A DNA stretch of 32,759 bases from assembly GCA_938011445.1 (NCBI GenBank), contig CALLUH010000236.1:1-32759 (forward strand), given 5' to 3'. The stretch is from an uncultured Hyphomonadaceae bacterium. GTDB lineage: Bacteria; Pseudomonadota; Alphaproteobacteria; Caulobacterales; Hyphomonadaceae. The notes below the pieces were generated by a model, which was not told where the DNA came from, did no database searches, and was given only the letters and a program-made list of their open reading frames with translations. Shown here one piece after another: positions 17,464 to 26,466 of this stretch. Position 1 is the first letter of the stretch, and the number at the start of each line of letters is the position of its first letter. A program made the position numbers and the translations under genes.

Positions 17464-20400
17464 ATGAATTGCTCGACCGCCATACGCGCGGTCGTTTTTG
17501 CGACCGCAATGGGGCTGTGTTCCCCTGTTTTTGCCCAAACTGTTGGGACAGAGGGTGTATCTGCGCGCAGCGTCGAGGCGTCGATTGACGCACCTGTCAG
17601 CATTGAGACCGGCCAGCCGTCTGGCGTCGTTACGGCTGATGAAGATGCCGCCCCTGATGCCCCGCTGCAAATCGGCTTCGAGCATGCGCCCGATCAGGCC
17701 ATGTCGATCGAACATATTGATATTATTGTTGAAAACGAAACTCTATCTGTGCGCTCGCGACGCACGGACACTGACGGTGTCCTCATCGAGGCCAGCCCGA
17801 TCTTCACCCATTTGAAGGGCAAGGTCACGCTTGAGGGCACCGTCCTTTCTAATTTGCGTTTTCAGGATGGTGCGGTGATGTCGCTTGATGTCAGCAATGG
17901 CATTGTGCGGGCAAATGGGACCGAGCTCGGGGCCTTGCCTGATTTTGAACCGCTTGAAGCGGCGACGACGTGGATCAGCCCGAACACAATCGGTATTTTG
18001 ACTGGCACGGTGCCCGAGCAGAGTGAGGCGGGCGACTGGACGTTTACGCTCGACGATCGCCTGCGTCCGCGCTTTGACCTTGATTTGTGGATCAATGGCG
18101 AGCGGACGGTGACGCCCGAGGTAGAACCGCGCACGATCGGGCCGGTTTTGCTGGTGCCGCTGGAGACGGTGGCTGAAGCGCTCGGACATGCGCTGGAGCG
18201 TTCGGACGGCAATGTCATTACGGTGACGCGGATACAGGATGCGGCGCGCATCTCGCTCGATCTGTCTACGGGACTTGTGACGGTGAACAATACGCCGCGT
18301 GGGGTGACGCCGAACATTGCTTATGCCGACCCTGATTTACTGCTATTGCCATTTACGGCTGTCGAGACGCTGACGGGCACGCATATTTTGCTGGAGCCAG
18401 GTACGAGCGATATTGTGGTGACGCTGGACGATAGGCTGGGCGGGGGCGCATTGCCCGGAGAACGCGTTGTCGATGAGGCGGCGGCGACCGGCTGGGTGCC
18501 CGAGCAATTGCAGTTTGCGCTGAGTGATCGCGGGCCAGCGACTTTGCAGCTTGATTCGCGGCTAAGCTCGCTGAACACGCAGCTACGCTATGAGACGGTG
18601 GGCGGGCTGACGCGGCCCGAGGAACTTGCACCGGGCTGGGTGTCGCTGGAGGCCCAATCGCTTAATGGCTGGGTTGGCTCTGTGGGGGATTCAAATTCGC
18701 GGTTCCGCGAACTGAGCGGGGTTGACGAAAACCGCGTGCGCGGTGTCAGCTTCCGGACGCGGCGCGAGAAGACCGGCGATATTATTGCGCTGGCCGCTGG
18801 CGTGCCGCTAAGTGGGTCGCGCGAAGTATCGTCTACGGCGTCGCGGCCGGTGTTTTCAGGCTTTGCGGGTGGGGCGCGATGGATCGCTGCGGAAGGCGAT
18901 CAAGAGTTCGGGATTTCGGCGGCGAGTACGGAAGACGGTGGCGGTAAGCGCGTTGTGATTGGCGGGCAGAAGCATTTTCGTGGCTCGGGCGAAGAGACGG
19001 GGCTACAGCCTTTCTTTGTGGCGGCGGATGCGGGCGTGTTCAATACGGTCACGGGCACGGGTGTTGATTTTCGCGGCCGCGCACAGGGGGGATACAGGTT
19101 TAACCGGCAAGCGGGTGTTCAGGCGAGTTTGAGCTATGATGGCGGACGGTTTAATCAAGGCGGCGGGCTGTCTGGCAGCGCGAGCCTTGAGGGTGCGTTG
19201 AACGGGCCGTCGGCGTCGCGCTTTGTTGGTTCGGTTTCGACCGATTGGCGGGCGGTGAAAGATTGGGGGCCGGTGTCTAATGTAGCCGCCGGTATCCGCA
19301 CAAATTATACTCGAACGGGTGGTGATAATGGGTCGTCTTCAGTGACGGTTTCGAGCGCCTTTAATGGCCGGATTACGCCGCTTGATCTGAATGTGTCCGT
19401 AGACGCATCATATTCGAATACGAAGTCGGGGGATGTCAGAGGCTCGTCACGTTCGATTGGGGTGCGGGCGTTTCGGCGGTTTGACTGGGGCAATGTGCAG
19501 GCGTCCTATTCCAACACTGTGGCAGGCGGAGAAACCACGCAGCGATTGGTGTCGAGTGTTTCCGTTTTGCCATTTCGCAAGAATCTTGGGCAAGGTGCAA
19601 GCGTTGCGGCGGGACCAACAGCGTCTGCTGTGTGGTCGCCGGAGCGGTCATTTGCACGTGTTGGGGCAACGGTTTCGGCCAATAGCGGGCAGCGTTTCGG
19701 GGAGCGCTTTAATGTGCAGGGGCAGTTCTCGGCATTGCAGTCGGTTGATCCTGAAGATTCGCGCACGCAATTCTTTGCGTCGGTGAATGCTGGTTATGCG
19801 CTCACGCGGTTTATCCGGCTTGAGAGCACTTATTTTGACAATTTCTCTGGCGCACGGGACTTTTCAGTCGCGCTGCGCGGGCGGGTGACGTTTAACGAAC
19901 CGCGCAAGCATACAAAGCCAAAAGAGGGCTTGGGCATTTTGCGGGGATCTGTTTATTTTGATCGTAATAGAGACGGGATCCGGCAGCCTGATGAGGAGGG
20001 TGTGCCGGGGGTTCGTATTCAGGTGACAGGTACAAGGCTGGCACTTGGGGTGGACAGGGACGGTTTGTTTACGATCCAGAATATGCGCACTGGGCTTTAT
20101 GGGGTGACAGTGGACCGGCGGACTTTGCCGCTGGGGCTTCTGGTGCCTGATGATGTGTCGGCGCGGGCGACGATCGGGGATGGGCGAGTGACCGAGCTTG
20201 AGATCCCGATTGTGGCAAGCGGGCAAGTGCGCGGGGCGCTGTTTGTTGATGAAAACGGGGACGGCGAGGTCACGCCCGGAGAGCATCGGGTCGAGGGCAT
20301 GTTCGTGTCTTTGTTGCGGGTTGATGAGGACGCGAAAGAGGATGAGGAGCCGGTGTCCGCCATATCGGCCTCATTCGGGCAATATAGTTTCGAAAATCTG

Positions 20401-20574
20401 TCGCCGGGGCGTTATGAGCTGAGTGTGAATTTCAAAGGCGTTATCTATTCGCGGACGGTGGAACTTGGTGAGGATAATCTTTTTGTGGTACGGCCATTTG
20501 ATCTGCCGGCGGAGGAAAGCTATGGCCCCGGCGGGGAAGACGATTATTCTGGCGGGGTGATCGGGGAAGCCTGA
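17464..20574 (+). CDS. usher-like outer-membrane protein with N-terminal stalk-like region and C-terminal SdrD_B-like domains
   Basis: Signal peptide ending VFAQ; duplicated stalk-like units (VPLETVAEALG..., LPFTAVETLTG...); long barrel-like middle; YFDRNRDGIRQPDEEGVPGVRIQV and FVDENGDGEVTPGEHRVEGMFVSL repeats. Confidence 0.7.
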   Translation: MNCSTAIRAVVFATAMGLCSPVFAQTVGTEGVSARSVEASIDAPVSIETGQPSGVVTADEDAAPDAPLQIGFEHAPDQAMSIEHIDIIVENETLSVRSRRTDTDGVLIEASPIFTHLKGKVTLEGTVLSNLRFQDGAVMSLDVSNGIVRANGTELGALPDFEPLEAATTWISPNTIGILTGTVPEQSEAGDWTFTLDDRLRPRFDLDLWINGERTVTPEVEPRTIGPVLLVPLETVAEALGHALERSDGNVITVTRIQDAARISLDLSTGLVTVNNTPRGVTPNIAYADPDLLLLPFTAVETLTGTHILLEPGTSDIVVTLDDRLGGGALPGERVVDEAAATGWVPEQLQFALSDRGPATLQLDSRLSSLNTQLRYETVGGLTRPEELAPGWVSLEAQSLNGWVGSVGDSNSRFRELSGVDENRVRGVSFRTRREKTGDIIALAAGVPLSGSREVSSTASRPVFSGFAGGARWIAAEGDQEFGISAASTEDGGGKRVVIGGQKHFRGSGEETGLQPFFVAADAGVFNTVTGTGVDFRGRAQGGYRFNRQAGVQASLSYDGGRFNQGGGLSGSASLEGALNGPSASRFVGSVSTDWRAVKDWGPVSNVAAGIRTNYTRTGGDNGSSSVTVSSAFNGRITPLDLNVSVDASYSNTKSGDVRGSSRSIGVRAFRRFDWGNVQASYSNTVAGGETTQRLVSSVSVLPFRKNLGQGASVAAGPTASAVWSPERSFARVGATVSANSGQRFGERFNVQGQFSALQSVDPEDSRTQFFASVNAGYALTRFIRLESTYFDNFSGARDFSVALRGRVTFNEPRKHTKPKEGLGILRGSVYFDRNRDGIRQPDEEGVPGVRIQVTGTRLALGVDRDGLFTIQNMRTGLYGVTVDRRTLPLGLLVPDDVSARATIGDGRVTELEIPIVASGQVRGALFVDENGDGEVTPGEHRVEGMFVSLLRVDEDAKEDEEPVSAISASFGQYSFENLSPGRYELSVNFKGVIYSRTVELGEDNLFVVRPFDLPAEESYGPGGEDDYSGGVIGEA

Positions 20575-20596
20575 TTGTTTTGGTGGCAATGGTCCG

Positions 20597-21460
20597 TTAA
20601 TTGCGGAAGAAGTCGAATTCGATCTGGTAACGCAAATCACCAGCGCCAAGAGACAAATCATAGCCTTCAAAGCCGTAGACATAATCAAAGCGAATGGACT
20701 GTTCGGGCAGATCATCGTCGAATTCGCGTCGGATCGCGGTCGGAAATTCGGCGATGAATTGTGCGCTTGACGAGAGCGGGCCAAGGCTGTCGAAATTGCC
20801 AAGCTTGCGGAAACCACCCTGGGTGGCTGCACCGCCAAAGGCCATGCCGTCATCATTGCCTTGGGCGGTGATGCCATAATCGAAGCGGACATTGTTCAGG
20901 CGTGACACCTGATTAAGCGCGTCGGTGCCGCCGGTCAGCGTGGAGCGGGCAGAGATGCGGAAACCTGTTGTGCGCGAGGAGATGTAGAAGCTGCGCTGGG
21001 TTGAGGTATCGAGTACGCGCAGTGTGGTGTTCTGGTTGAGCTGGACCGTGCCAAAGACATCTCCCGCATCGAGAAAACCATTGCTGTTTCCGATGGCTTG
21101 AAGGTCTGGCGTGCCATTGCCGTTTTGATCAAAGCCCAGACGAGCGCCTTGTGTGTCGGTGGCGATGACGTGGAAGCCTTCAGTGCGGGAGCCTGTGAAG
21201 ACGGGATTGACCTCGCCTGTTCCCTGAAATGGATTGCCCGTCCACGGAATAAGTTCACCGCCGGGGGGGACGGTGCCATTATTGGTGAAAATGTGGACGT
21301 CATAGACATCGAAAGAGAAGCCGTCATGGACAATGACGCAGCCCTTTACGCGGCAGAAGAAATCTGAATCCAGAAAAGATGCATGTGCGGGTGCACTAAC
21401 CAGACAGGCCGGGCAAAGCGCCCCCAGTAGCAGGGCCGAGCGGCGTGCGCGGCCAGCTAT
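20597..21460 (-). CDS. secreted protein of unknown function, putative substrate/partner of the chaperone; no canonical start codon
   Basis: Hand translation of the minus frame is open from 21460 to TAA at 20597: IAGRARRSALLLGALCPACLVSAPAHA|SFLDSDFFCRVKGCVIVHDGFSFDVYDVHIFTNNG...YQIEFDFFRN. The ORF track only lists 20597-20908 because no ATG/GTG/TTG lies further upstream in frame. Confidence 0.65.
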   Translation of the reverse strand: MAGRARRSALLLGALCPACLVSAPAHASFLDSDFFCRVKGCVIVHDGFSFDVYDVHIFTNNGTVPPGGELIPWTGNPFQGTGEVNPVFTGSRTEGFHVIATDTQGARLGFDQNGNGTPDLQAIGNSNGFLDAGDVFGTVQLNQNTTLRVLDTSTQRSFYISSRTTGFRISARSTLTGGTDALNQVSRLNNVRFDYGITAQGNDDGMAFGGAATQGGFRKLGNFDSLGPLSSSAQFIAEFPTAIRREFDDDLPEQSIRFDYVYGFEGYDLSLGAGDLRYQIEFDFFRN

Positions 21461-22314
21461 GGATTCAGCTCTGTGCTGTCGGTGCCAGCACCAGGTTCTG
21501 ATGGGCGGACAGATTGGGACACGCGATAAGGCGGCAGAGCCAGTGTTTCGCCATTTGTCTGCGGGGCGAAAATATTGTTCAGGCGCACTTCAATCGAGGC
21601 ATCGTCGGACAGATTGTCGGGCAAGCGTGTGACGTAATCGCGGCGACCTTCATGCAGCACAACGAGATTGGAGACCGGCACGGTTTCGGTTGCACCGCCG
21701 GACGTGATCTCGATTACCCCTTGCAGGCGGGCGTGGGCATTGCCGGAGTTTTCGATGCCGAGATGTAGATTGCGCACGCCTTCATCATTGATGCTGACCT
21801 CGCCGCCCGTAATGGTCGCTTCGCTTTGGGCCGAGCCGGTGGTCAGATAGAACAGGGTGGCAATCTGATACTTCTTCCAGACGCCCGATTGGCCGGTGCG
21901 CTCCTCTGGCAGAACCGTCGAGGCGAGCAAGGCAAAGCGGTAGTCGCCAGACCGGCTCAGCCTTGTTGGCGTTGACATATCGACGATGACCTGTTCGGCT
22001 TCGCCGGGCTTGAGGGTGAGGAAAGCGGGGCTGAAGCGTGCCCATCCGGCAGCCGAAGAGGCCGTTTCGTCTGGCGGGGAGAGCTGGATCTGACCATTAT
22101 CGTCGAGCGACCAGTCGGCAAGGCCGAGCGTGAGCGAAATGGTTTTTTCGGTATGGACGTTTGCGATATTGACAACTTGCCGATTGCGTTCGCCCGGGGC
22201 GACTTCGATTTCGACGGTGGTGGGCTGTAGCCCGATGCCGAACGTCCATGCGGGGAAAGCCGCAAGGCCGAGTGCTGTGGCCAGAACAAATGTGCGAAAC
22301 GACAAGATGCGCAT
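21457..22314 (-). CDS. PapD-like periplasmic (fimbrial-type) chaperone
   Basis: Signal peptide, LQPTTVEIEVAPGERNRQVVNIAN, LTLKPGEAEQVIVDMSTP, SGDYRFALLAST. Confidence 0.82.
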   Translation of the reverse strand: MRILSFRTFVLATALGLAAFPAWTFGIGLQPTTVEIEVAPGERNRQVVNIANVHTEKTISLTLGLADWSLDDNGQIQLSPPDETASSAAGWARFSPAFLTLKPGEAEQVIVDMSTPTRLSRSGDYRFALLASTVLPEERTGQSGVWKKYQIATLFYLTTGSAQSEATITGGEVSINDEGVRNLHLGIENSGNAHARLQGVIEITSGGATETVPVSNLVVLHEGRRDYVTRLPDNLSDDASIEVRLNNIFAPQTNGETLALPPYRVSQSVRPSEPGAGTDSTELNP

Positions 22315-22438
22315 GTAAGATTAACCCTCATTAACTGTGCGCTGGAACCTTGCCACAAAGTTCGTTACCGCAAGGTTTACATCAGTTAGGCCGCTTGGGT
22401 CTTGTGACAACTTGGCGGCGGGTGCTAAGCGCACTGGC

Positions 22439-23131
22439 ATGGGCAAACGCCGCAAGAATCGCAAGCCGCACATTGTAGCGGATCTGGGCACGCCCGAGGG
22501 CCGTAAGCGCGCACGAGCCGAGATGATTTGGGGCGATCACGGATTTTTGCGGGCGCGATTTTCCAATTTGCACGCGATTTCAGAGGAGATGTGGCGGGCC
22601 AACCAGCCCTCGCCGCGCCAGATTGCAGGGCACAAGGCCGAGCGCGGTATTCGCACGATCATTAATTTGCGTGGGGTTTCGACGCGCGGATATTATTTGC
22701 TGGAACGCGAAGCCTGTGCGGCGGCGGGCATTGAGCTTCTTGATTATCAAGTGTTTTCGAGGGACACGCCGACACGAGAGACGGTTTTGGGCGTGCGGGA
22801 GCTGTTTGAGGGGCTTAGCTATCCGGCTTTGATGCATTGCAAATCCGGTGCAGACAGGGCGGGATTGATGGCGGTTCTGTATTTGATTGCCCGTCAGAAT
22901 CTGCCAGTTTCAGAGGCGATTGGGCAGCTTGGTTTCAAATATCTGCACGTTAAACAGGGTAAGACAGGGATGCTGGACGCGTTTTTCGCCGCGGCGCTGG
23001 CTGCGGGTGCGGATCGGCCTGAGGATTTTTTTGCATGGATTACTTCTGATTATGACCGGATGGCGATCAAGGGTGCTTTTCTGGAACGGCGGCAAAGGCT
23101 CGATCTGGCGTGGATTTTAGGGCGGGAATAG
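22439..23131 (+). CDS. tyrosine/dual-specificity-type protein phosphatase
   Basis: IRTIINLRG...ALMHCKSGADRAGLMAVLYLI contains the HCX5R active site. Start ATG 22439. Confidence 0.85.
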   Translation: MGKRRKNRKPHIVADLGTPEGRKRARAEMIWGDHGFLRARFSNLHAISEEMWRANQPSPRQIAGHKAERGIRTIINLRGVSTRGYYLLEREACAAAGIELLDYQVFSRDTPTRETVLGVRELFEGLSYPALMHCKSGADRAGLMAVLYLIARQNLPVSEAIGQLGFKYLHVKQGKTGMLDAFFAAALAAGADRPEDFFAWITSDYDRMAIKGAFLERRQRLDLAWILGRE

Positions 23132-23247
23132 CGCGCAGGCTGGTCTTTTGGGGTGTAAATATCATTTCCAAACCGTAAATTTCCATATGTCAATCTGCCG
23201 AGTTTGCTTGATTAAACATTAAGCCAAGGCGATAATCCGTTCCAGTT

Positions 23248-23264
23248 ATCTGCAAAATGCAGAT
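23248..23264 (+). promoter_or_regulatory. 5'-UTR hairpin next to the ribosome-binding site of the first mini-protein gene
   Basis: ATCTGCA-AAA-TGCAGAT, perfect 7-bp stem, 2 nt upstream of GGAGGG (23267-23272) and ATG 23280. Confidence 0.5.
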
Positions 23265-23279
23265 TTGGAGGGATGAATT

Positions 23280-23552
23280 ATGAAGTTCTTGATCATCAAC
23301 AGTTTCCGCTCAATGATTTACGTGGCTTATATTGCAATCATTGTATTCGGCGTGCTTGTCGGGGTCCATTCGCGTGGACGGGTTGCGGCGGAAATTCCCG
23401 GTGTGGACGGCTCTTTGGCGGCGGCGCTGGATGTCGTGTTTGGCCTGTTTGCGGGCTGGTTGGCGTCGAGCCTGATTTGCGGGCTGATTGTGACCATTCT
23501 CGATATTCGCGATGATCTGAACGATCGCCTTCCCGAAGAGAAGAAGTCTTAA
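23280..23552 (+). CDS. two-TM mini-protein, copy 1 of tandem pair
   Basis: MKFLIINSFRSMIYVAYIAIIVFG...SLICGLIVTILDIRDDLNDRLPEEKKS; strong SD; paralogous to next gene. Confidence 0.75.
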   Translation: MKFLIINSFRSMIYVAYIAIIVFGVLVGVHSRGRVAAEIPGVDGSLAAALDVVFGLFAGWLASSLICGLIVTILDIRDDLNDRLPEEKKS

Positions 23553-23592
23553 TGGGGGCCGCTAAGGCGCTGGCCGATGAGGAATTAGCACA

Positions 23593-23868
23593 ATGAAATT
23601 TTGGATTATCAACAGTTTCCGGACGGCCGTTTACACTGCGTTCTTTGCGATTATTGCTTATGGCGTGGTGTTTGGCGTGGTCAATGGCGGCAATGTAACA
23701 TCGCAACTGCCCGGCATAGAGGGCGATCTGGCGGTGGCGCTCGATGTGGTGGTCGGCCTTGTTGGCGGCTGGGTGGTTGCAAGCCTTGTCTGCGGGCTGA
23801 TTGTGACGTTTCTTGATATTCGTGACGATATTAATGACCGTTTGCCAGATGCGCGCCGTGATGATTAG
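23593..23868 (+). CDS. two-TM mini-protein, copy 2 of tandem pair
   Basis: MKFWIINSFRTAVYTAFFAIIAYG...SLVCGLIVTFLDIRDDINDRLPDARRDD; about 60% identical to copy 1 by hand count. Confidence 0.75.
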   Translation: MKFWIINSFRTAVYTAFFAIIAYGVVFGVVNGGNVTSQLPGIEGDLAVALDVVVGLVGGWVVASLVCGLIVTFLDIRDDINDRLPDARRDD

Positions 23869-23892
23869 CGGTTTGTCGGCCTAGATGATTTG

Positions 23893-23925
23893 AAAGCCCC
23901 GACCAAAACGGTTCGGGGCTTTTTC
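23893..23925 (+). terminator. Rho-independent terminator after mini-protein pair
   Basis: AAAGCCCCGA / TCGGGGCTTT perfect 10-bp stem followed by TTTTCTTTT. Confidence 0.88.
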
Positions 23926-23976
23926 TTTTGAGCTTTGATATGTTGCGTTCGGAGCCAAGCGAGGGCATCTAGCGCT

Positions 23977-25323
23977 ATGACAAAATTTTATCTGCCGCCC
24001 GCTGATCTTCTCAACTCTGTTCTGGAGGCGTGCACGCGCGCCGGTGCGAGCGATGCGGATGCACGGCTCGGGGTGTCTGAGGGCGTCAATGTGTCAGTGC
24101 TTGACGGCAAGCTGGAAACGATTGAGCGGGACGAGGCGGCGGGGCTGGCGCTGCGGTGCTTTTTTGGCCAGCGGCAGGCGAGCGTCTCGGGCTCGGATTT
24201 GAGTAAGGAGGGGCTTGAGGGGCTGGTCGAACGCTGTGTCGCGATGGCCGAAGCGGCGCCTGAAGACCCCTATTGCGGATTGGCGGCGGCTGAAGATTTG
24301 GCGACGGATTTGCCAGCGCTGGAGCTTGAGGGTGATGAGGGCGAGACGGCCGAGCGGCTTGAGGCTGAAGCACTTGAGGCGGAAGCGGCCGCGCTCGGAG
24401 TGTCGGGTGTTAAACAGGTGGCTGGATGCGGGACAGGGTGGAGCCGGTCTGAGCGCTGGGTGGCGGCGACGAACGGATTTGCCGCACATAAGGCGGGCGG
24501 CTCGTCTGGGGTGGGGCTGGCTGCATTGGCTGAGCAGGACGGCGCGATGGAGCGCGATTTTGCGTCGCGCACGACGCGTAAACGGGCCGACAGGTTAAGC
24601 CCGCGCGAGATTGGCGTTCTGGCGGGCGAGCGGGCGGTGGCGCGGCTTGGGCCGACCAAAATGGAGAGCCGGACGGCACATGTGATTTATGATGCGCGGG
24701 TGTCGGCGAGCCTTATTGGCGCGTTTATCAGCGCGATTTCGGGGCCGTCGATCGCGCGCGGGGTGAGCTTTCTGAAAGAGCGGATGGGCGAGCAGGTTTT
24801 TGCCAAGGGTGTCTCGATTATTGATGATCCGTTTCGGGCCAAAGGCATGGGCGGGCGCAATCATGACGGGGAAGGATTGCCGGTTTCGCGCACGGCGCTG
24901 GTTGAAGATGGCGTGCTGAAGACGTGGCTGCTTAATGGGCCTTCAGCGCGGCAATTGGGGCTTAGGCCAAACGGGTTTGGCGGCATGGGCTTTGGCGATC
25001 CGCCCGGGGTTTCGACATCGAATCTCTATCTTGAAGCGGGGACGAAGACACAGGCGCAATTGCGTGCCGATGCCGGCGAAGGCTTGTTGGTGACGAGCAT
25101 GTTCGGGCCGTCGATCAATCCCAATTCGGGGGACTATTCTGTGGGTGTATCGGGGGTATGGTTTGAAGGCGGCGAGCTTGCCTATCCGGTGGCCGAGGTG
25201 ACGATTGCGGGCGATTTGCCGAGCATGTTTGCGCGGATGATTTGTGGCAATGATGTGGAATTTCTCGGCTCTCGCGATGCGCCGAGCGTGTTGATTGAGG
25301 ATATGACCCTTGCCGGAGCCTGA
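23977..25323 (+). CDS. pmbA: TldD/PmbA family metallopeptidase
   Basis: VSVLDGKLETIERDEAAGLALRCFFGQRQASVSGSDLS, SINPNSGDYSVGVSGVWFEGGELAYPVAEVTIAGDL. Start ATG 23977. Confidence 0.9.
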   Translation: MTKFYLPPADLLNSVLEACTRAGASDADARLGVSEGVNVSVLDGKLETIERDEAAGLALRCFFGQRQASVSGSDLSKEGLEGLVERCVAMAEAAPEDPYCGLAAAEDLATDLPALELEGDEGETAERLEAEALEAEAAALGVSGVKQVAGCGTGWSRSERWVAATNGFAAHKAGGSSGVGLAALAEQDGAMERDFASRTTRKRADRLSPREIGVLAGERAVARLGPTKMESRTAHVIYDARVSASLIGAFISAISGPSIARGVSFLKERMGEQVFAKGVSIIDDPFRAKGMGGRNHDGEGLPVSRTALVEDGVLKTWLLNGPSARQLGLRPNGFGGMGFGDPPGVSTSNLYLEAGTKTQAQLRADAGEGLLVTSMFGPSINPNSGDYSVGVSGVWFEGGELAYPVAEVTIAGDLPSMFARMICGNDVEFLGSRDAPSVLIEDMTLAGA

Positions 25324-26128
25324 TCTGGCCGCTGATCTGGAATTGATGCGACGTGCTGCGCTGGAAGCAGGGGCATTGGCCATGAGCTTTCGGCGCGACG
25401 GGGCAAAATCATGGGATAAGAGCCCGGGCCATCCTGTGACCGAGGCGGACTTGGCCGTCAACGCATTGCTGCTGGAGCGGCTGGGGCAGGCGCGGCCTGA
25501 TTATGGCTGGCTGTCGGAGGAGACGGCGGACAAGGCCGAAGCCCGCTCGCAGATGCGGACATGGGTGGTCGATCCGATAGACGGGACGCGGGCCTATATG
25601 CGGCCAGCGGACCCGAACTGGTGCATTGCGATTGCTTTGGTCGAGGCGGGCGAGGCCATTGCGGGTGTGCTTTATGCGCCCATGCATGAGGAGCTTTTCG
25701 AGGCGAGCAAGGGCGGCGGGGCGTTTGTGAACGGGGCGGCTTTGTCGGTCAGCGGGCGGGCCGAGGAAGCGGGCGCGAGGGTGATTGTTGACGAGGCGGT
25801 GGTCAAGCATCCTGAATGGCCAACACCCTGGCCGGAGCTTGTCTTGCCGAAACCGAAGCCGAACGCCACGCTTTACCGGATGGCGCTCGTGGCGGCGGGG
25901 CGGTGGGACGCGACCTTTGCGCTGATCAGGAAATCCGACTGGGATCTGGCGGCGGGGGCGGTGCTTGTGGCCGAAGCGGGCGGGATTGTGAGCACGCATA
26001 ATGGGACGCCCTTAAGCTTTAACGGTGATATACCGGCGCAGCGATCTATGCTGGCGGCTGGAAAGGGCTTGCATGGTTTGCTATTGGACCGGATGAAACA
26101 TCTCGATTTGCCGGACCCGAACGGGTAA
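25310..26128 (+). CDS. inositol monophosphatase / 3'(2'),5'-bisphosphate nucleotidase family
   Basis: PVTEADLAVN, WLSEET, VVDPIDGTRAYMR, SDWDLAAGAVLVAEAGG. Apparent TTG start, 14-nt overlap with pmbA. Confidence 0.9.
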   Translation: MPEPDLAADLELMRRAALEAGALAMSFRRDGAKSWDKSPGHPVTEADLAVNALLLERLGQARPDYGWLSEETADKAEARSQMRTWVVDPIDGTRAYMRPADPNWCIAIALVEAGEAIAGVLYAPMHEELFEASKGGGAFVNGAALSVSGRAEEAGARVIVDEAVVKHPEWPTPWPELVLPKPKPNATLYRMALVAAGRWDATFALIRKSDWDLAAGAVLVAEAGGIVSTHNGTPLSFNGDIPAQRSMLAAGKGLHGLLLDRMKHLDLPDPNG

Positions 26129-26171
26129 TGTTCAGACGGCATTGGCGCGAACAAGGATTGGACAAGAGATT

Positions 26172-26426
26172 ATGAGTGAAGACGCAAACACAGCGAAACA
26201 ATTGCTGCACATTGTGATCGGCGGCGAGCTGCGCGATGTCACCGAGGTCGAGTTCGAGGATTTGAGCGCGATTGATTTTGTCGGCGCCTATCCCAATTAT
26301 GCCGCAGCATATGATGCGTGGAAAAACGCCGCCCACCGGACGGTGGACAATGCCGAGACGCGCTATTTCATTCTGCACGCGCATAAGCTGCTTGATCCGG
26401 AGACCGGGACGCATCACCACGTCTAG
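26172..26426 (+). CDS. DUF4170 domain-containing protein
   Basis: 84 aa, LLHIVIGGELRDVT...VGAYPNYAAAYDAWKNAAHRTVDNAETRYFILHAHKLLDP. Confidence 0.82.
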   Translation: MSEDANTAKQLLHIVIGGELRDVTEVEFEDLSAIDFVGAYPNYAAAYDAWKNAAHRTVDNAETRYFILHAHKLLDPETGTHHHV

Positions 26427-26466
26427 GCCTCAAACGGGGAGCCTGAAACGGCTTCTGGGGCAGCAT

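Noticed and set aside
20935-21333. 132-aa minus ORF with Met/Ser-rich start (MSMTASLSMSMTSTF)
   Set aside because: Wrong frame; the adjacent minus frame gives a signal peptide and normal secreted-protein composition
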